Part shown: piece after piece, positions 1 to 10,986 of the stretch
Numbering within the stretch: the first letter of the stretch is position 1
Layout: each line of letters opens with the position of its first letter
DNA from: Deinococcus sp. Marseille-Q6407
Lineage (GTDB): Bacteria; Deinococcota; Deinococci; Deinococcales; Deinococcaceae
Assembly (NCBI RefSeq): GCF_946848805.1
Contig: NZ_CAMPFU010000003.1
Location: forward strand, 1 to 64,000
Reading direction: 5' to 3'
Length of the DNA: 64,000 nucleotides
Notes under the pieces: generated by a model
Told to the model about the DNA's origin: nothing
The model's database searches: none
Seen by the model: only the letters and a program-made list of their open reading frames with translations
Made by a program: the position numbers and the translations under genes

Positions 1-165
1 CCGATCGAGTTGGTGTGGGCCTACGTCAAGCGCAATGTGTTGGGGAACTTTTGTGCCCACTCCATCAGAGCGCTGAAAAAGAGGCTTGTCACCGCCTGGC
101 AGCGGGTCCGCTATATTCACCTGCCCCATCAGCTTATGGACGCCAACTTACGCCGCTATCAATAA
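1..165 (+). mobile_element. IS630-type transposase, C-terminal end (cut by window edge)
   Basis: The first base is already inside an open frame that reads PIELVWAYVKRN and ends at a TAA 55 codons later. In IS630/Tc1-type (DDE_3) transposases the motif NPIE-hxW-xxLKR carries the third catalytic acid, here the Glu at residue 3 of the fragment. The rest of the protein lies outside the window, so I cannot say whether the element is complete. The stop codon is only 6 bp from the stop of the convergent pheT gene, leaving no room for a normal right terminal repeat beyond the ORF, which suggests a truncated or decayed copy. The family call is fairly sure; the element's state is not. Confidence 0.7.
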
Positions 166-171
166 CAGTGC

Positions 172-2637
172 TCACTTCTCGCGCACCGTCCAGCCCTGTG
201 CCTTGACCGCGTCAATCTGCGCGGCAAACACCGGGTCCACTTCCTCGTCCGTTAGGGTTTTCGCGCCGCGGTAAGTCAGGCGCACCGCCACCGAGCGGTT
301 GCCCTCGCCCACCTGTTCACCCTGATAGACGTCGAACGGCTCGGCGCTTTCCAGCAGCTCGCCGCCTTCGCGCTTCAGCACAGCGGCAATTTCGCCGTAG
401 CTCACGTCCTGCGGAGCGATGATGGCCAGGTCGCGCCAGGCGGCCGGGGCGCGGCTGGGGTCGTGGAAGGCCCACTCGCCTGCGGGCAGCGGCAACGCCA
501 GTTCGGCCAGGAAGGTGTCTCCCTTCAGCCCGAATTCCTGGGCAATCTCGGGGTGCAGGGCGCCCAACCAGCCGGCCGGCTGACCGTTCCAGAGCACCTC
601 GCCGGCAATGCCGGGGTGTAGCGCTGCGGGCACCTCATCGCCGCGCAGCTGCCGTAGCTCGAAAGAAGCGCCGCTGGCCGCCGCGAAGCTCTCTACCAGA
701 CCCCGGAACACCGCGAAGCTGCCCTTGACGCCGTCCTGATAGGTGCGGGCCGCCAGGTCGCCGCGCATCAGTAGGCCCAGGCGCTCGGTTTCGCCGCCGG
801 CCGGGAAAATCCGCCCGATTTCGAACAGCAGCGCCCGCTCGCCCTTGCCATACGCCTGCGCCGCTTTCAGCAGCGAAGGGAACAGCGCCGTGCGCAGTGC
901 TGTGCGCTCGTGGGTCTGGGGATTCTGCAGCCGCACGCCGGGCGCCTCGGCGCGGGCCTTGGCCGCTTCCTCGTCGCTGGTAAAGGTGTAGGTCACGGCC
1001 TCCTGAAAGCCCAGGCCGCTGAGGGTCCGCCGTAGGGCATCGCGGCGCTCGCTGGCCTGCGAGGCACCCACGTTGCTGCTGTGAACGCGCAGGTGAGGCA
1101 GTGTTTCGGGCAATTCAGTAAAACCGTGCAGGCGGGCCACTTCTTCGGCCAGGTCCTGCCAGATGTGCATGTCCACCCGCCAGGAGGGCGGCTGCACGGT
1201 GAGGCTGTCGCCCTCGCCGGTGACTTCACAGCCCAGCCGGGTGAGAATGGAGCGCATTTCGGCAGTGTCAATGTGCATGCCCAGCAGGCCGCGAATCTGG
1301 TCGCCGGTCACGGTGATGACCCCCGGCAGGCTGGGGGCAGGGTTGCCCACCCGGGTCGCGCCGGGGTGCGGCTGCCCGCCGGCTTCGGCCAGCAGACCCA
1401 CCAGACGGTCGGCGGCGCGGGGCGGCAGCAGGGGGTCCACGCCGCGCTCGAAACGGTACACGGCGTCGGTCTTGAGGCCCAGGCGCGAGGACGTGCGCCG
1501 CAGCAGCACCGGGTCGAAGTGCGCGGCTTCAATCACCACGCTGGACGTGCCGGCAGTCACGTGACCATGCTCACCGCCCACGATGCCGGCAATGCCCAGC
1601 ACGCCCTGGCCTTCTTTGGCTTTGCCTGCCGACCCGAACGCTCCGGCCACGCTGGAAATGCCACGGTCGCGGCCATCCAGAATCAGCAGGTCTTCCCCGC
1701 CCACCGCATGGGTCGCTCCCAGCAGGTCACGCACTTCCTCGCCCTGGCGCAGCCCAAAGCTGACCAGAATCTGGTCGCCCTGCACCTCGGCCCGGTCATA
1801 CATGGCGGTGGGCTGGCCCAGTTCCAGCATCACGTAGTTGCTGGCGTCCACAATCAGGTCGCGGGGGCGCATGCCACCCAGGGTCAGCCGGCGCTGCATC
1901 CACAGCGGGCTGGGGCCGTTCTGCAGGCCCGAGACGGTCCGGGCCACGAAGTGGTCGCAGCCGTCCCGGTAGGTGCCGGTGGTGTCGCGTTCCAGCACCA
2001 GCCCCTTGAGCGGCAGCGACACGGCGATTTCGCCTGCGCCGGTCGCTGCGGGGCCGGCAGGCGGCTCACGCAGTTCCAGCTCCAGAAAAGCGGCCAGGTC
2101 GCGGGCCAGGCCCAGGGCGCTCAGCACATCTGCGCGGTTGGGGGTCACTTCTACGTCCAGCACGGTATCGGCCGGCCAGAGGGTGTGCAGCGGCGTGCCG
2201 GCCGGAGCTTCGCCAGCGCGGATCAGCATCACGCCGGCGTTCTGCTCCCCGATGCCCAGTTCCTTTTCGCTGGCGGCCATGCCCCAGCTCTGCACGCCCT
2301 GCATCTCGCGCACGCCGTAGGTCATGCCGCCAAGCGTGGTACCGGGCGTGACCAGTGCCAGCATGGTGCCGGCCGGCAGGCCCACCGCGTTAGGCGCACC
2401 GCTGGCGATGGTGTGCTGGCCGTGTTCGGGGCCGGCGTCAAAGACGATTTTGGTGAGTTTGGTGCCCTCGATGGGCTCGGTGCTCAGCACCTCTACCAGA
2501 ATTACACCCTCGGGCACGCTGGGGGTGTCCTCGGTGCCTTCCAGCGGCAGGCCCATGTTGGCAAACACCGGTTCCAGTTCGGAGACGGGGGGCAGGGCAG
2601 GAATCAGTTCTTTCAGCCAGGAATAGGGGATGTTCAT
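172..2637 (-). CDS. pheT: Phenylalanine--tRNA ligase beta subunit
   Basis: The 821-residue protein has the usual beta-subunit order: an N-terminal EMAP/OB-fold tRNA-binding domain (about residues 40-150), the B3/B4 editing domain (about 215-400), a B5 domain (about 410-480), the catalytic-like core, and a C-terminal FDX-ACB anticodon-binding domain (about 725-820). It pairs with PheS to form the (alpha-beta)2 enzyme that charges tRNA-Phe and hydrolyses mischarged Tyr-tRNA. A Gly/Ala-rich stretch of about 20 residues interrupts B3/B4 before a GIAGIVGG segment. The ATG overlaps the stop of the upstream NUDIX gene by 4 bp (ATGA), so it is the last, translationally coupled gene of the pheS operon. 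Length is typical for the family. Confidence 0.97.
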   Translation of the reverse strand: MNIPYSWLKELIPALPPVSELEPVFANMGLPLEGTEDTPSVPEGVILVEVLSTEPIEGTKLTKIVFDAGPEHGQHTIASGAPNAVGLPAGTMLALVTPGTTLGGMTYGVREMQGVQSWGMAASEKELGIGEQNAGVMLIRAGEAPAGTPLHTLWPADTVLDVEVTPNRADVLSALGLARDLAAFLELELREPPAGPAATGAGEIAVSLPLKGLVLERDTTGTYRDGCDHFVARTVSGLQNGPSPLWMQRRLTLGGMRPRDLIVDASNYVMLELGQPTAMYDRAEVQGDQILVSFGLRQGEEVRDLLGATHAVGGEDLLILDGRDRGISSVAGAFGSAGKAKEGQGVLGIAGIVGGEHGHVTAGTSSVVIEAAHFDPVLLRRTSSRLGLKTDAVYRFERGVDPLLPPRAADRLVGLLAEAGGQPHPGATRVGNPAPSLPGVITVTGDQIRGLLGMHIDTAEMRSILTRLGCEVTGEGDSLTVQPPSWRVDMHIWQDLAEEVARLHGFTELPETLPHLRVHSSNVGASQASERRDALRRTLSGLGFQEAVTYTFTSDEEAAKARAEAPGVRLQNPQTHERTALRTALFPSLLKAAQAYGKGERALLFEIGRIFPAGGETERLGLLMRGDLAARTYQDGVKGSFAVFRGLVESFAAASGASFELRQLRGDEVPAALHPGIAGEVLWNGQPAGWLGALHPEIAQEFGLKGDTFLAELALPLPAGEWAFHDPSRAPAAWRDLAIIAPQDVSYGEIAAVLKREGGELLESAEPFDVYQGEQVGEGNRSVAVRLTYRGAKTLTDEEVDPVFAAQIDAVKAQGWTVREK

Positions 2638-3086
2638 GGGTTCACCTCGTCGGACTTGTCAGAAGTGCGGGGAGTGGGTGCGGGGACGCCGGGGCGGTGC
2701 TCGCGGGCCAGGCCGCGCAGCACCTCGGGTACCAGGTTCACCTCTTCCAGCCGGTTCAGCGCCACCCACTGCGGGTCGTAGAAGTTGTTCTCGCTCTGGC
2801 GCAGGCTTTCGGGGCCATTGCCCAGCTGCATTTCGCCGCCGGTGACGGCGCAGCGGAAGTAGTGTTCGTGGTTGTTCAGGTTGTCCAGCTCCAGCAGCTG
2901 TTCGCCCACCTCCACGGTCAGGTTGACCTCTTCCAGCACCTCGCGGGCACAGGCTTCGGCGGGCGTCTCGCCGGCTTCGATGCCGCCGCCGGGCAGGGTG
3001 GCGTAGGCCTTGCCGTTCTTGCGGCGCAGAATCAGCAGCACCTCGCCGGAATCGTTGTAAATCAGGGCCACAGCACGTTGTCTCAT
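2634..3086 (-). CDS. NUDIX hydrolase
   Basis: This 150-residue protein carries a NUDIX box: a GGIEAGE segment, then REVLEEVNL. The usual Gly of the REUXEEXGU signature is Asn here, a conservative deviation. NUDIX enzymes hydrolyse nucleoside diphosphates linked to another moiety; the substrate cannot be read from sequence. The start at 3086 is chosen because AAGGAG lies 8 nt upstream and the ATG overlaps the previous stop as ATGA. Its own stop overlaps pheT by 4 bp. It sits inside the pheS-pheT operon. Deinococcus genomes are known for many NUDIX genes, which fits. Confidence 0.9.
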   Translation of the reverse strand: MRQRAVALIYNDSGEVLLILRRKNGKAYATLPGGGIEAGETPAEACAREVLEEVNLTVEVGEQLLELDNLNNHEHYFRCAVTGGEMQLGNGPESLRQSENNFYDPQWVALNRLEEVNLVPEVLRGLAREHRPGVPAPTPRTSDKSDEVNP

Positions 3087-4009
3087 CGGTGTTCTCCTTG
3101 AAAGGCAGCGGGAGGCGGCAGGTATTCCCGCCACTCGCCGCCGGGAATGTATGACCCGGCCGGCAGCTCACGGGCGTAGAGATAGGTCCAGGCCAGCCGC
3201 TGCTCGCCGCCGGCCAGCGTCACTGCACGCAGTTCGCGGTGATAGAGGTTGGCGGGGTCGCCGGGGGCGCGGTAGCCTTCCAGCTCGTCCATTTTTGCCA
3301 GCACGGCGCCCAGCTGCGCGGGCGGATAGCTGTATAGGCAGCCCTGTACTCGCTGCCCAGATTCGGCAGGCACCAGGCCGGGATAAGCGCCCAGGTGGTG
3401 CAGCGCCGCGCCGTCCAGCACGGCCGGCTGAGCCTGTGGTTCAGTAACGGCCGACGCCCAGGCCACATTGCGCAGTCCCGGCTTCAGCGTGCCGTACACG
3501 AAGACATGCGGCGTGGCCAGCGCTTCGGCCAGATACTGCCACAGGGCGCCCAGGTGCAGCGGGTAAAAGGCTTCCGGCTGGCTGTCCAGCAGCGCCTGCA
3601 CTTCAGTCAGCGGCACCCAGCGCGGGCTGTGGCTTTCGCTGCTGACCTGCGGCTCGCCCTGCGCGTTGCACAGAAAAGTCAGCAGCAGGATAGAGTAGCC
3701 GCCCGACAGGTTCTGGGTGACACAGTAAGGCTGCACCGTCCCTATGCGGTAGCCAAGGCTTTCGCCGGCCCAGCGGTCCGCCTCGCCAGCCACCTGGGTC
3801 AGAGTCAGACCGGTTTCCTCGGCCACCTCGCGGCGCAGGGCGTCCAGAACAGCCTCGTACTCGCGCACCTTGCCGGCGGGCAATTCCAGCAGGCCATTTT
3901 CCACGCCGGCGCCGGGCTTGCAGCGGGTTTGCAGCAGCACGCAGGGCACCCCATTCACCACGCGGGTGATCAGGGCAGCAGCACAGGGAATGGCGAAGGT
4001 TTCATTCAT
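3083..4009 (-). CDS. NUDIX hydrolase fused to gamma-glutamylcyclotransferase-like domain
   Basis: This protein of about 308 residues has two domains. Residues about 5-150 are a NUDIX fold with the box GKVREYE followed by REVAEETGL. Residues about 165-305 match the gamma-glutamylcyclotransferase-like (AIG2/GGCT) family: it opens with VFVYGTLKPGLRN and has the DELEGY segment that holds the family's catalytic acid. GGCT-like enzymes cyclise gamma-glutamyl amines to 5-oxoproline; the NUDIX half cleaves nucleotide-linked pyrophosphates. Two ATGs lie side by side (4012 and 4009). GGAG is 3 nt before the first and 6 nt before the second, so I favour 4009. The stop overlaps the next NUDIX gene by 4 bp. 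What the two activities share is unknown. Confidence 0.85.
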   Translation of the reverse strand: MNETFAIPCAAALITRVVNGVPCVLLQTRCKPGAGVENGLLELPAGKVREYEAVLDALRREVAEETGLTLTQVAGEADRWAGESLGYRIGTVQPYCVTQNLSGGYSILLLTFLCNAQGEPQVSSESHSPRWVPLTEVQALLDSQPEAFYPLHLGALWQYLAEALATPHVFVYGTLKPGLRNVAWASAVTEPQAQPAVLDGAALHHLGAYPGLVPAESGQRVQGCLYSYPPAQLGAVLAKMDELEGYRAPGDPANLYHRELRAVTLAGGEQRLAWTYLYARELPAGSYIPGGEWREYLPPPAAFQGEHR

Positions 4010-4046
4010 CATGTTCTCCGGGCGCAGCGGCCGTGCTGGGGCGGGT

Positions 4047-5758
<1,712 letters not shown>

Positions 5759-5800
5759 GGCCCGGCCTGGGCCTGGACCCACCGCGAAAGCCGGGTCTGC

Positions 5801-5806
5801 TAACAT
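5801..5806 (+). promoter_or_regulatory. -10 box of the cation/proton antiporter gene
   Basis: TAACAT lies 30 nt before the TTG start; no convincing -35 is visible. It gives a short leader holding a GAAGGAG ribosome site. Confidence 0.4.
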
Positions 5807-5836
5807 CGGAACAGTGAAAGCAGTGAAGGAGCGCCC

Positions 5837-7294
5837 TTGAACACCGAACTGTTCCTGCTGACCACCGGAGTGCTGCTGCTGGTCAGCCTGGTGGTGGGCC
5901 GGGTGGGGGGCCGCCTGGGCGTGCCGGGGCTGCTGCTGTTTCTGGGTGTGGGCATGCTGGCCGGCAGCGACGGGCTGGGGATCGAGTTCGGCAACTACGC
6001 GCTGGCGCAGGGCTTAGGCACCCTGGCCCTGTGCTTCATTCTGTTTCAGGGCGGTCTCAGCACCGACTGGCGCGAAACCCGCCCGGTGGTGCCGCGTGGG
6101 CTGGTGCTGGCGACCCTGGGCGTGCTGCTGACCGCCGGGGTGATGGCGACTTTTGCCCACTACGTACTGGAGCTGCCCTGGCTGGTGGCCTGGCTGCTGG
6201 GCGCCATCGTCAGTTCGACCGACGCCAGCGCAGTTTTCTCGGTGCTCAAGGAACGGCAGCTGGCCCTGAAAGGCGACATTGCCCCGCTGCTGGAGTTCGA
6301 GTCCGGCGGCAACGACCCGATGGCGGTGTTTCTGACCGTAGGCATCCTGACCCTGATCGAGCATCCCGAGCTGGGGGTGGCCAGCATCGCGCCGCTGTTT
6401 GTCCGCCAGATGCTGATCGGGGCCGCGCTGGGCTACGGCCTGGGCCGGCTGGGACTGTGGGCGCTGCGGCGGCTGCCGCTGCAGTTCGAGGGCCTTTACC
6501 CGGTGCTGACCATCGCCATCGCCCTGCTGATTTTTGGGGGCACGGCACTGGCCGGCGGCAGCGGCTTTCTGGCGGTGTATATCGCCGGGGTCATCATCGG
6601 AAACGCCACTTTTGCCCACAAGCGCAGCCTGATTTCCTTTCACGACGGCCTCTCGTGGCTGATGCAGGTGCTGATGTTCCTGACGCTGGGCCTGCTGGTC
6701 AACCCCCACGAGCTGCTGCCCACCGCCGGGGCCGCCATGCTGGCCGCGCTGGCGCTGGTGTTCCTGGCGCGGCCGCTAGCCGTGTTCGTCTCGCTGCTGC
6801 CGTTCGGCATGCCGCTGCGCGAGGTGAGCATGGTGGCCTGGGTGGGCCTGCGCGGCGCAGTGCCGATCGTGCTGGCCACTTTTCCGCTGCTGGCCGGGGT
6901 GCCGCACGCCCAGAGCCTGTTCAACCTGGTGTTTTTCATGGTGCTGACCAGCGTGCTGCTGCAGGGCACCACCCTGCCGCAGGTGGCCGGGCTGCTGGGC
7001 GTGCGCGAACACTTCGAGGAACCGCCCAGCTACCCGATCAGCTTTACCCCCACCGGCCACGGCAAAAACGACATGGTCGAGGTGGAAGTCGCCCCAGGCA
7101 GCGGGGCCGACGGCGCCATGATCATGGACCTGCCGCTGCCGGAAGAAGCCCTGATCATGCTGGTTCACCGCCAGGGCGAGTACCTGATTCCCAAAGGCCC
7201 CACCGAACTGCGCGGCGGTGACAGCCTGCTGGTGCTGGCCAGCCCCGGCGAGCTGGACGACCTGCGCCGCTGCCTGCAGGCCCCGTCGGCTTGA
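5837..7294 (+). CDS. CPA1-type K+/H+ or Na+/H+ antiporter (NhaP2/CvrA-like) with TrkA-C domain
   Basis: This 485-residue membrane protein has about 12 hydrophobic segments across residues 1-390, then a soluble tail of about 85 residues that looks like a TrkA_C (RCK-C) ligand-binding domain (PEEALIMLVHRQGEYLIPKG). The transport core has the CPA-type segments SSTDASAVFSVL and GGNDPMAVFL, whose acidic residues carry cation and proton. NhaP2/CvrA proteins exchange K+ (or Na+) for H+ and the tail regulates gating. The start is a TTG at 5837, chosen because GAAGGAG lies 5 nt upstream and the hydrophobic first helix begins at once. It is divergent from pheS and shares the intergenic region of about 300 bp with its leader. 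Which cation is carried cannot be read here. Confidence 0.9.
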   Translation: MNTELFLLTTGVLLLVSLVVGRVGGRLGVPGLLLFLGVGMLAGSDGLGIEFGNYALAQGLGTLALCFILFQGGLSTDWRETRPVVPRGLVLATLGVLLTAGVMATFAHYVLELPWLVAWLLGAIVSSTDASAVFSVLKERQLALKGDIAPLLEFESGGNDPMAVFLTVGILTLIEHPELGVASIAPLFVRQMLIGAALGYGLGRLGLWALRRLPLQFEGLYPVLTIAIALLIFGGTALAGGSGFLAVYIAGVIIGNATFAHKRSLISFHDGLSWLMQVLMFLTLGLLVNPHELLPTAGAAMLAALALVFLARPLAVFVSLLPFGMPLREVSMVAWVGLRGAVPIVLATFPLLAGVPHAQSLFNLVFFMVLTSVLLQGTTLPQVAGLLGVREHFEEPPSYPISFTPTGHGKNDMVEVEVAPGSGADGAMIMDLPLPEEALIMLVHRQGEYLIPKGPTELRGGDSLLVLASPGELDDLRRCLQAPSA

Positions 7295-7351
7295 AGCGGC
7301 CCAGGCAGACCTGGTGGCATTCGGGCAGACTCAGGCGGCAAGATAGGGAGC

Positions 7352-7765
7352 ATGAGTCCCGACCGCACGCAGGTGGCCTTGATCGCCCACGATGACCGCA
7401 AGGATGACCTGGTCCGGTTTGCCAGCGACCACAGCGAGGTGTTGCGGTCCTTTGCCCTGATCGCCACCGGCACCACTGGGCAGCGCGTCATGGACGCCAC
7501 CGGACTGGAGGTGGAGCGGATGCTGAGCGGCCCGCTGGGCGGTGACCAGCAGATCGGCGCCCGGATTGCCGAGGGGCGGGTGCTGGCGGTGTTCTTCTTC
7601 CGGGACCCCCTGACCGCGCAGCCGCACGAACCCGACGTCTCGGCGCTGCTGCGGCTGTGCGACGTGCACAACATTCCGCTGGCCACCAACCGCTCGTCGG
7701 CCGAGGCGCTGGCGCTGTGGCTGGAGCGGCAGACCGTCTGGCCGGCCCCGGCGGCTGGACGCTGA
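7352..7765 (+). CDS. mgsA: Methylglyoxal synthase
   Basis: The protein is 137 residues, near the family's usual size of about 130-150. It shows [12 protein letters not shown] with the catalytic Asp region near the N-terminus, ATGTTGQ for phosphate binding, [13 protein letters not shown] in the middle, and [16 protein letters not shown] with the conserved His. The enzyme converts dihydroxyacetone phosphate to methylglyoxal and phosphate, a bypass of lower glycolysis when phosphate is short. It stands alone between the antiporter and glyA on the same strand, 57 bp after the antiporter stop. The two MBL-fold hydrolases at 58-60 kb resemble glyoxalase II but nothing links them directly. Confidence 0.95.
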   Translation: MSPDRTQVALIAHDDRKDDLVRFASDHSEVLRSFALIATGTTGQRVMDATGLEVERMLSGPLGGDQQIGARIAEGRVLAVFFFRDPLTAQPHEPDVSALLRLCDVHNIPLATNRSSAEALALWLERQTVWPAPAAGR

Positions 7766-7806
7766 GAAAGTCCGGCCCCGCCTGGGTTTGAGCGGCAGCC
7801 GCACAG

Positions 7807-7843
7807 TGTCTACATGATGGCTGCGCAGTGTCTATACAGGGGA
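7807..7843 (+). repeat. Short direct repeat upstream of glyA
   Basis: GCACAGTGTCTACA is followed about 10 nt later by GCGCAGTGTCTATACA, sharing CAGTGTCTA. It sits 60-100 nt before the glyA start and could be a regulator site, but nothing more can be said. Confidence 0.3.
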
Positions 7844-7904
7844 GACAGCGCCCGCCCGCAGGGCTTCTCTGCCGAGCGGCGGCAGATGCTAGCGTAGGAG
7901 TCAA

Positions 7905-9122
<1,218 letters not shown>

Positions 9123-9174
9123 CCTAAGCAGGCTGGGGCCCGGGCAGTCGGGCCTCACGGGTCGGCCCAGCAAC

Positions 9175-9226
9175 ACAGCCAGCGAGCGGACAGGGAGAAA
9201 AAATCCTCTGTCTGCTCGCTGGCTGT
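9175..9226. terminator. Long hairpin between convergent glyA and V4R-like gene
   Basis: ACAGCCAGCGAGCGGACAG (9175-9193) pairs with CTGTCTGCTCGCTGGCTGT (9208-9226): 19 bp with one G-U, plus 3 inner pairs, and an A-rich loop. There is no T-tract on either side, so if it terminates transcription it is not a canonical intrinsic terminator. Confidence 0.55.
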
Positions 9227-9263
9227 AGCTTCTGTTCAGGCTAAGCGCCTGAGCCTGGGCTGC

Positions 9264-9728
9264 TTAGAGTTCTTCGAATTCGAAGCGGTCGAACTCGCCG
9301 CCGCGCAGCACGCTCTGGGTCTGCTCGCCCAGGTAGGTCTTGCCTTCGATGGCTTCCAGCGCGCCCCAGATGGCGCCCATGGTAAAGCTGCACTCGCGGT
9401 CGGAGCCCATTTCTTCACCGAAGGAGCACACCGTTTCGGTGGTGTCCACGATGATCTTGCCGCCCTCTTCGCGCACGCTCTTAACGTTGGCCAGACGGGT
9501 GCCGTCCTTGCCCAGCGCGGCGTCCAGGCGGCCGGCCAGTTCACTGATCGGCAGCACGCTGCCGGCCATGCCGAGGTCCTTGACCCGATTCTGGCCGCGC
9601 ATCTTGCCGGCGCGGGTGAACACCACGCCAGCGCCGTCCTTGCCCAGGGTGTCTTCCACGCCGGTAATCACGGCCTTGAAGCACACCACGCTAGTGAAGT
9701 CACCCAGTTCTTTTCTTTCGTATGCCAT
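9264..9728 (-). CDS. V4R-like sensory-domain protein
   Basis: This 154-residue soluble protein has no signal peptide. Its second half (ETVCSFG, then ECSFTMGAIWGALEAIEGK, then a Gly- and Phe-rich end) follows the pattern of V4R (4-vinyl reductase-type) small-molecule-binding domains: a Cys-rich hairpin, a helix of the GALxGALEAxxGK type, and a closing hairpin. The final V4R cysteine pair is replaced here by Ser and Asp, so metal or ligand binding may be altered. The start at 9728 has AAAAGGAG upstream. It follows the roadblock gene by 20 bp and is surely co-transcribed with it. The family assignment is by pattern only; the ligand is unknown. Confidence 0.5.
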   Translation of the reverse strand: MAYERKELGDFTSVVCFKAVITGVEDTLGKDGAGVVFTRAGKMRGQNRVKDLGMAGSVLPISELAGRLDAALGKDGTRLANVKSVREEGGKIIVDTTETVCSFGEEMGSDRECSFTMGAIWGALEAIEGKTYLGEQTQSVLRGGEFDRFEFEEL

Positions 9729-9748
9729 TGTCTTTTCTCCTTTTATCC

Positions 9749-10120
9749 TTAGAGGACCTGGGTGACGCGTCCAGCAGCGTCGCGGGCTTCCATGTTCAGC
9801 AGACCGACGTTCATGCCGCTGGGGGCCACCACAGCCAGCACGCCTTTGCGGCCGGCGGCGTAGATGTACACCTGGCCGTCCAGACCCGCCACGCTCATTT
9901 CGCTGAGGTCACCGGTGCCCAGGGTGTCGTTGATACGCTTGCCCAGACCCAGGGCGGTCGCGGCCATGGCGGCCACGCGGTTGCCGTCGGTGTTATCGGT
10001 AAACAGCTGCGCGATGGGCAGACCGTCGGTGGTGGCGATCAGGGCGCCGCGCAGGTCGGGGATGGCGCTGCGCAGGTCGGAGATGATGGCCTGTAACTGT
10101 TCCTGTTTGCTTGCGGTCAT
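9749..10120 (-). CDS. Roadblock/LC7-domain protein
   Basis: The 123-residue protein is a single roadblock/LC7 domain: an N-terminal helix (KQEQLQAIISDL), PDLRGALIATTDGLPIA, a middle helix with MAATALGLGKRI, and a last strand-helix unit with GRKGVLAVVAP. In bacteria such proteins are GTPase-activating partners of MglA-type small GTPases or scaffolds; no GTPase gene is in view. The ATG at 10120 has AGGAG 5 nt upstream; the longer open frame has no ribosome site. It is first in a two-gene operon with the V4R-like gene. The 290 bp upstream hold no gene; TTGCCC and TTGTAA 17 bp apart near 10260 are a weak promoter candidate. Confidence 0.85.
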   Translation of the reverse strand: MTASKQEQLQAIISDLRSAIPDLRGALIATTDGLPIAQLFTDNTDGNRVAAMAATALGLGKRINDTLGTGDLSEMSVAGLDGQVYIYAAGRKGVLAVVAPSGMNVGLLNMEARDAAGRVTQVL

Positions 10121-10413
10121 TGTGGCTCCTTTGTGAACCAGGGAAAGAGGTCTGGCTCGGCAGGCGCCGGAGAAAGCCGGGCAGGGGAAGCCGGCCTGGG
10201 GGAAGGCCCCCGGCACCTGAACGACGACATCAAAACACGGGGTGACTTACAAGCTCGTTACAGTTGCCAGGGCAAGCTTTTGCGGCCACCACGCAGAAAC
10301 CCGGCACCCAGCCACCTGGGCAGGCCGCAAGAGATCTGTCAGAAAGCAGCTTCTACAGGACCTCCGGGCCCCGCTGGACAGGGCGCAGAGAGGCCGCGTC
10401 TGGCCCTGGCCCC

Positions 10414-10740
10414 CTACTGGCGGCGGCGCTCTTCCAGCTGGGTCTGCTGGCGCTCCAGCTGCTGCTCGTAGACCCGGCGGGCCAGGTCCAAAAAGAGATA
10501 CACGTCCGGGTCTTCGTTGCGGTAGTAGGCCAGGGTGCCCTCCTTGCGGTAGGTCACGAAATGGTTGGTTCTCAGCACCGCCAGATGCTGGCTGATGCTG
10601 GCCTGCTCACCGCCGGTCAGCTCCTGCAGCTGGGTCACGGTCTTTTCGCCGTCGCGCAGGACATCCAAAATGGCCAGGCGGAGCGGGTGACCCAGCGCCT
10701 TGAAAAACTTGGCCTGGTACTGGTGAATGCGTTGTTTCAT
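10414..10740 (-). CDS. ArsR-family transcriptional regulator
   Basis: The 108-residue protein has a winged helix-turn-helix: KALGHPLRLAILDVL, TVTQLQELTG, then the recognition helix QASISQHLAVLRTNHFV and the wing TYRKEGTLAYYRN. The C-terminal 30 residues are a Gln/Arg-rich helix, probably the dimer interface. No CxC metal site of the classical ArsR/SmtB type is seen, so it may sense something other than metal. The ATG has AAGGAG 8 nt upstream. It is divergent from rpoZ; three tandem 15-bp repeats lie between them and could be its operator. Its target is unknown. Confidence 0.88.
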   Translation of the reverse strand: MKQRIHQYQAKFFKALGHPLRLAILDVLRDGEKTVTQLQELTGGEQASISQHLAVLRTNHFVTYRKEGTLAYYRNEDPDVYLFLDLARRVYEQQLERQQTQLEERRRQ

Positions 10741-10797
10741 GCGGGGGCTCCTTGGGGGCGCTGCTGGGAAACCCGGCCTTGCGGCGGGCGGCGGAAC

Positions 10798-10842
10798 ACT
10801 CGGGCACGCAGCACTCGGGTACGTAACATTCGGGTACGCAGC
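10798..10842. repeat. Three tandem 15-bp repeats between arsR and rpoZ
   Basis: Three head-to-tail units: ACTCGGGCACGCAGC (10798), ACTCGGGTACGTAAC (10813), ATTCGGGTACGCAGC (10828). They lie 58 bp upstream of the arsR start and 22 bp before the rpoZ -10 box, overlapping its -35 region. Candidate regulator-binding array. Confidence 0.75.
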
Positions 10843-10863
10843 GCACTTCCGTCTGGCGGCAAG

Positions 10864-10869
10864 TATACT
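10864..10869 (+). promoter_or_regulatory. -10 box of rpoZ
   Basis: TATACT; no clear -35. The -35 region is occupied by the tandem 15-bp repeats. Leader about 110 nt. Confidence 0.5.
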
Positions 10870-10986
10870 AGGATGTTTATGAGCCCCGGGCCCCGCCGGC
10901 GCGGAGCAGAGGGCAGGTGGCCAGCCGGGCCGCGGCTGCCCCCGCGCTCCTGCCTGGCCGGCCCGATTTCTACGAGGAGACAAGCA

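Noticed and set aside
1081..2781. 566-codon ORF on the plus strand
   Set aside because: It is antisense to pheT and has shadow-frame composition (His/Gln/Arg/Gly-rich); high G+C opens such frames.
10121..10413. A gene between the roadblock gene and arsR
   Set aside because: Only shadow-type ORFs are present; no start with ribosome site or -10 box fits.
10798..10842. CRISPR array
   Set aside because: The units are contiguous with no spacers, only three, and 15 bp long.
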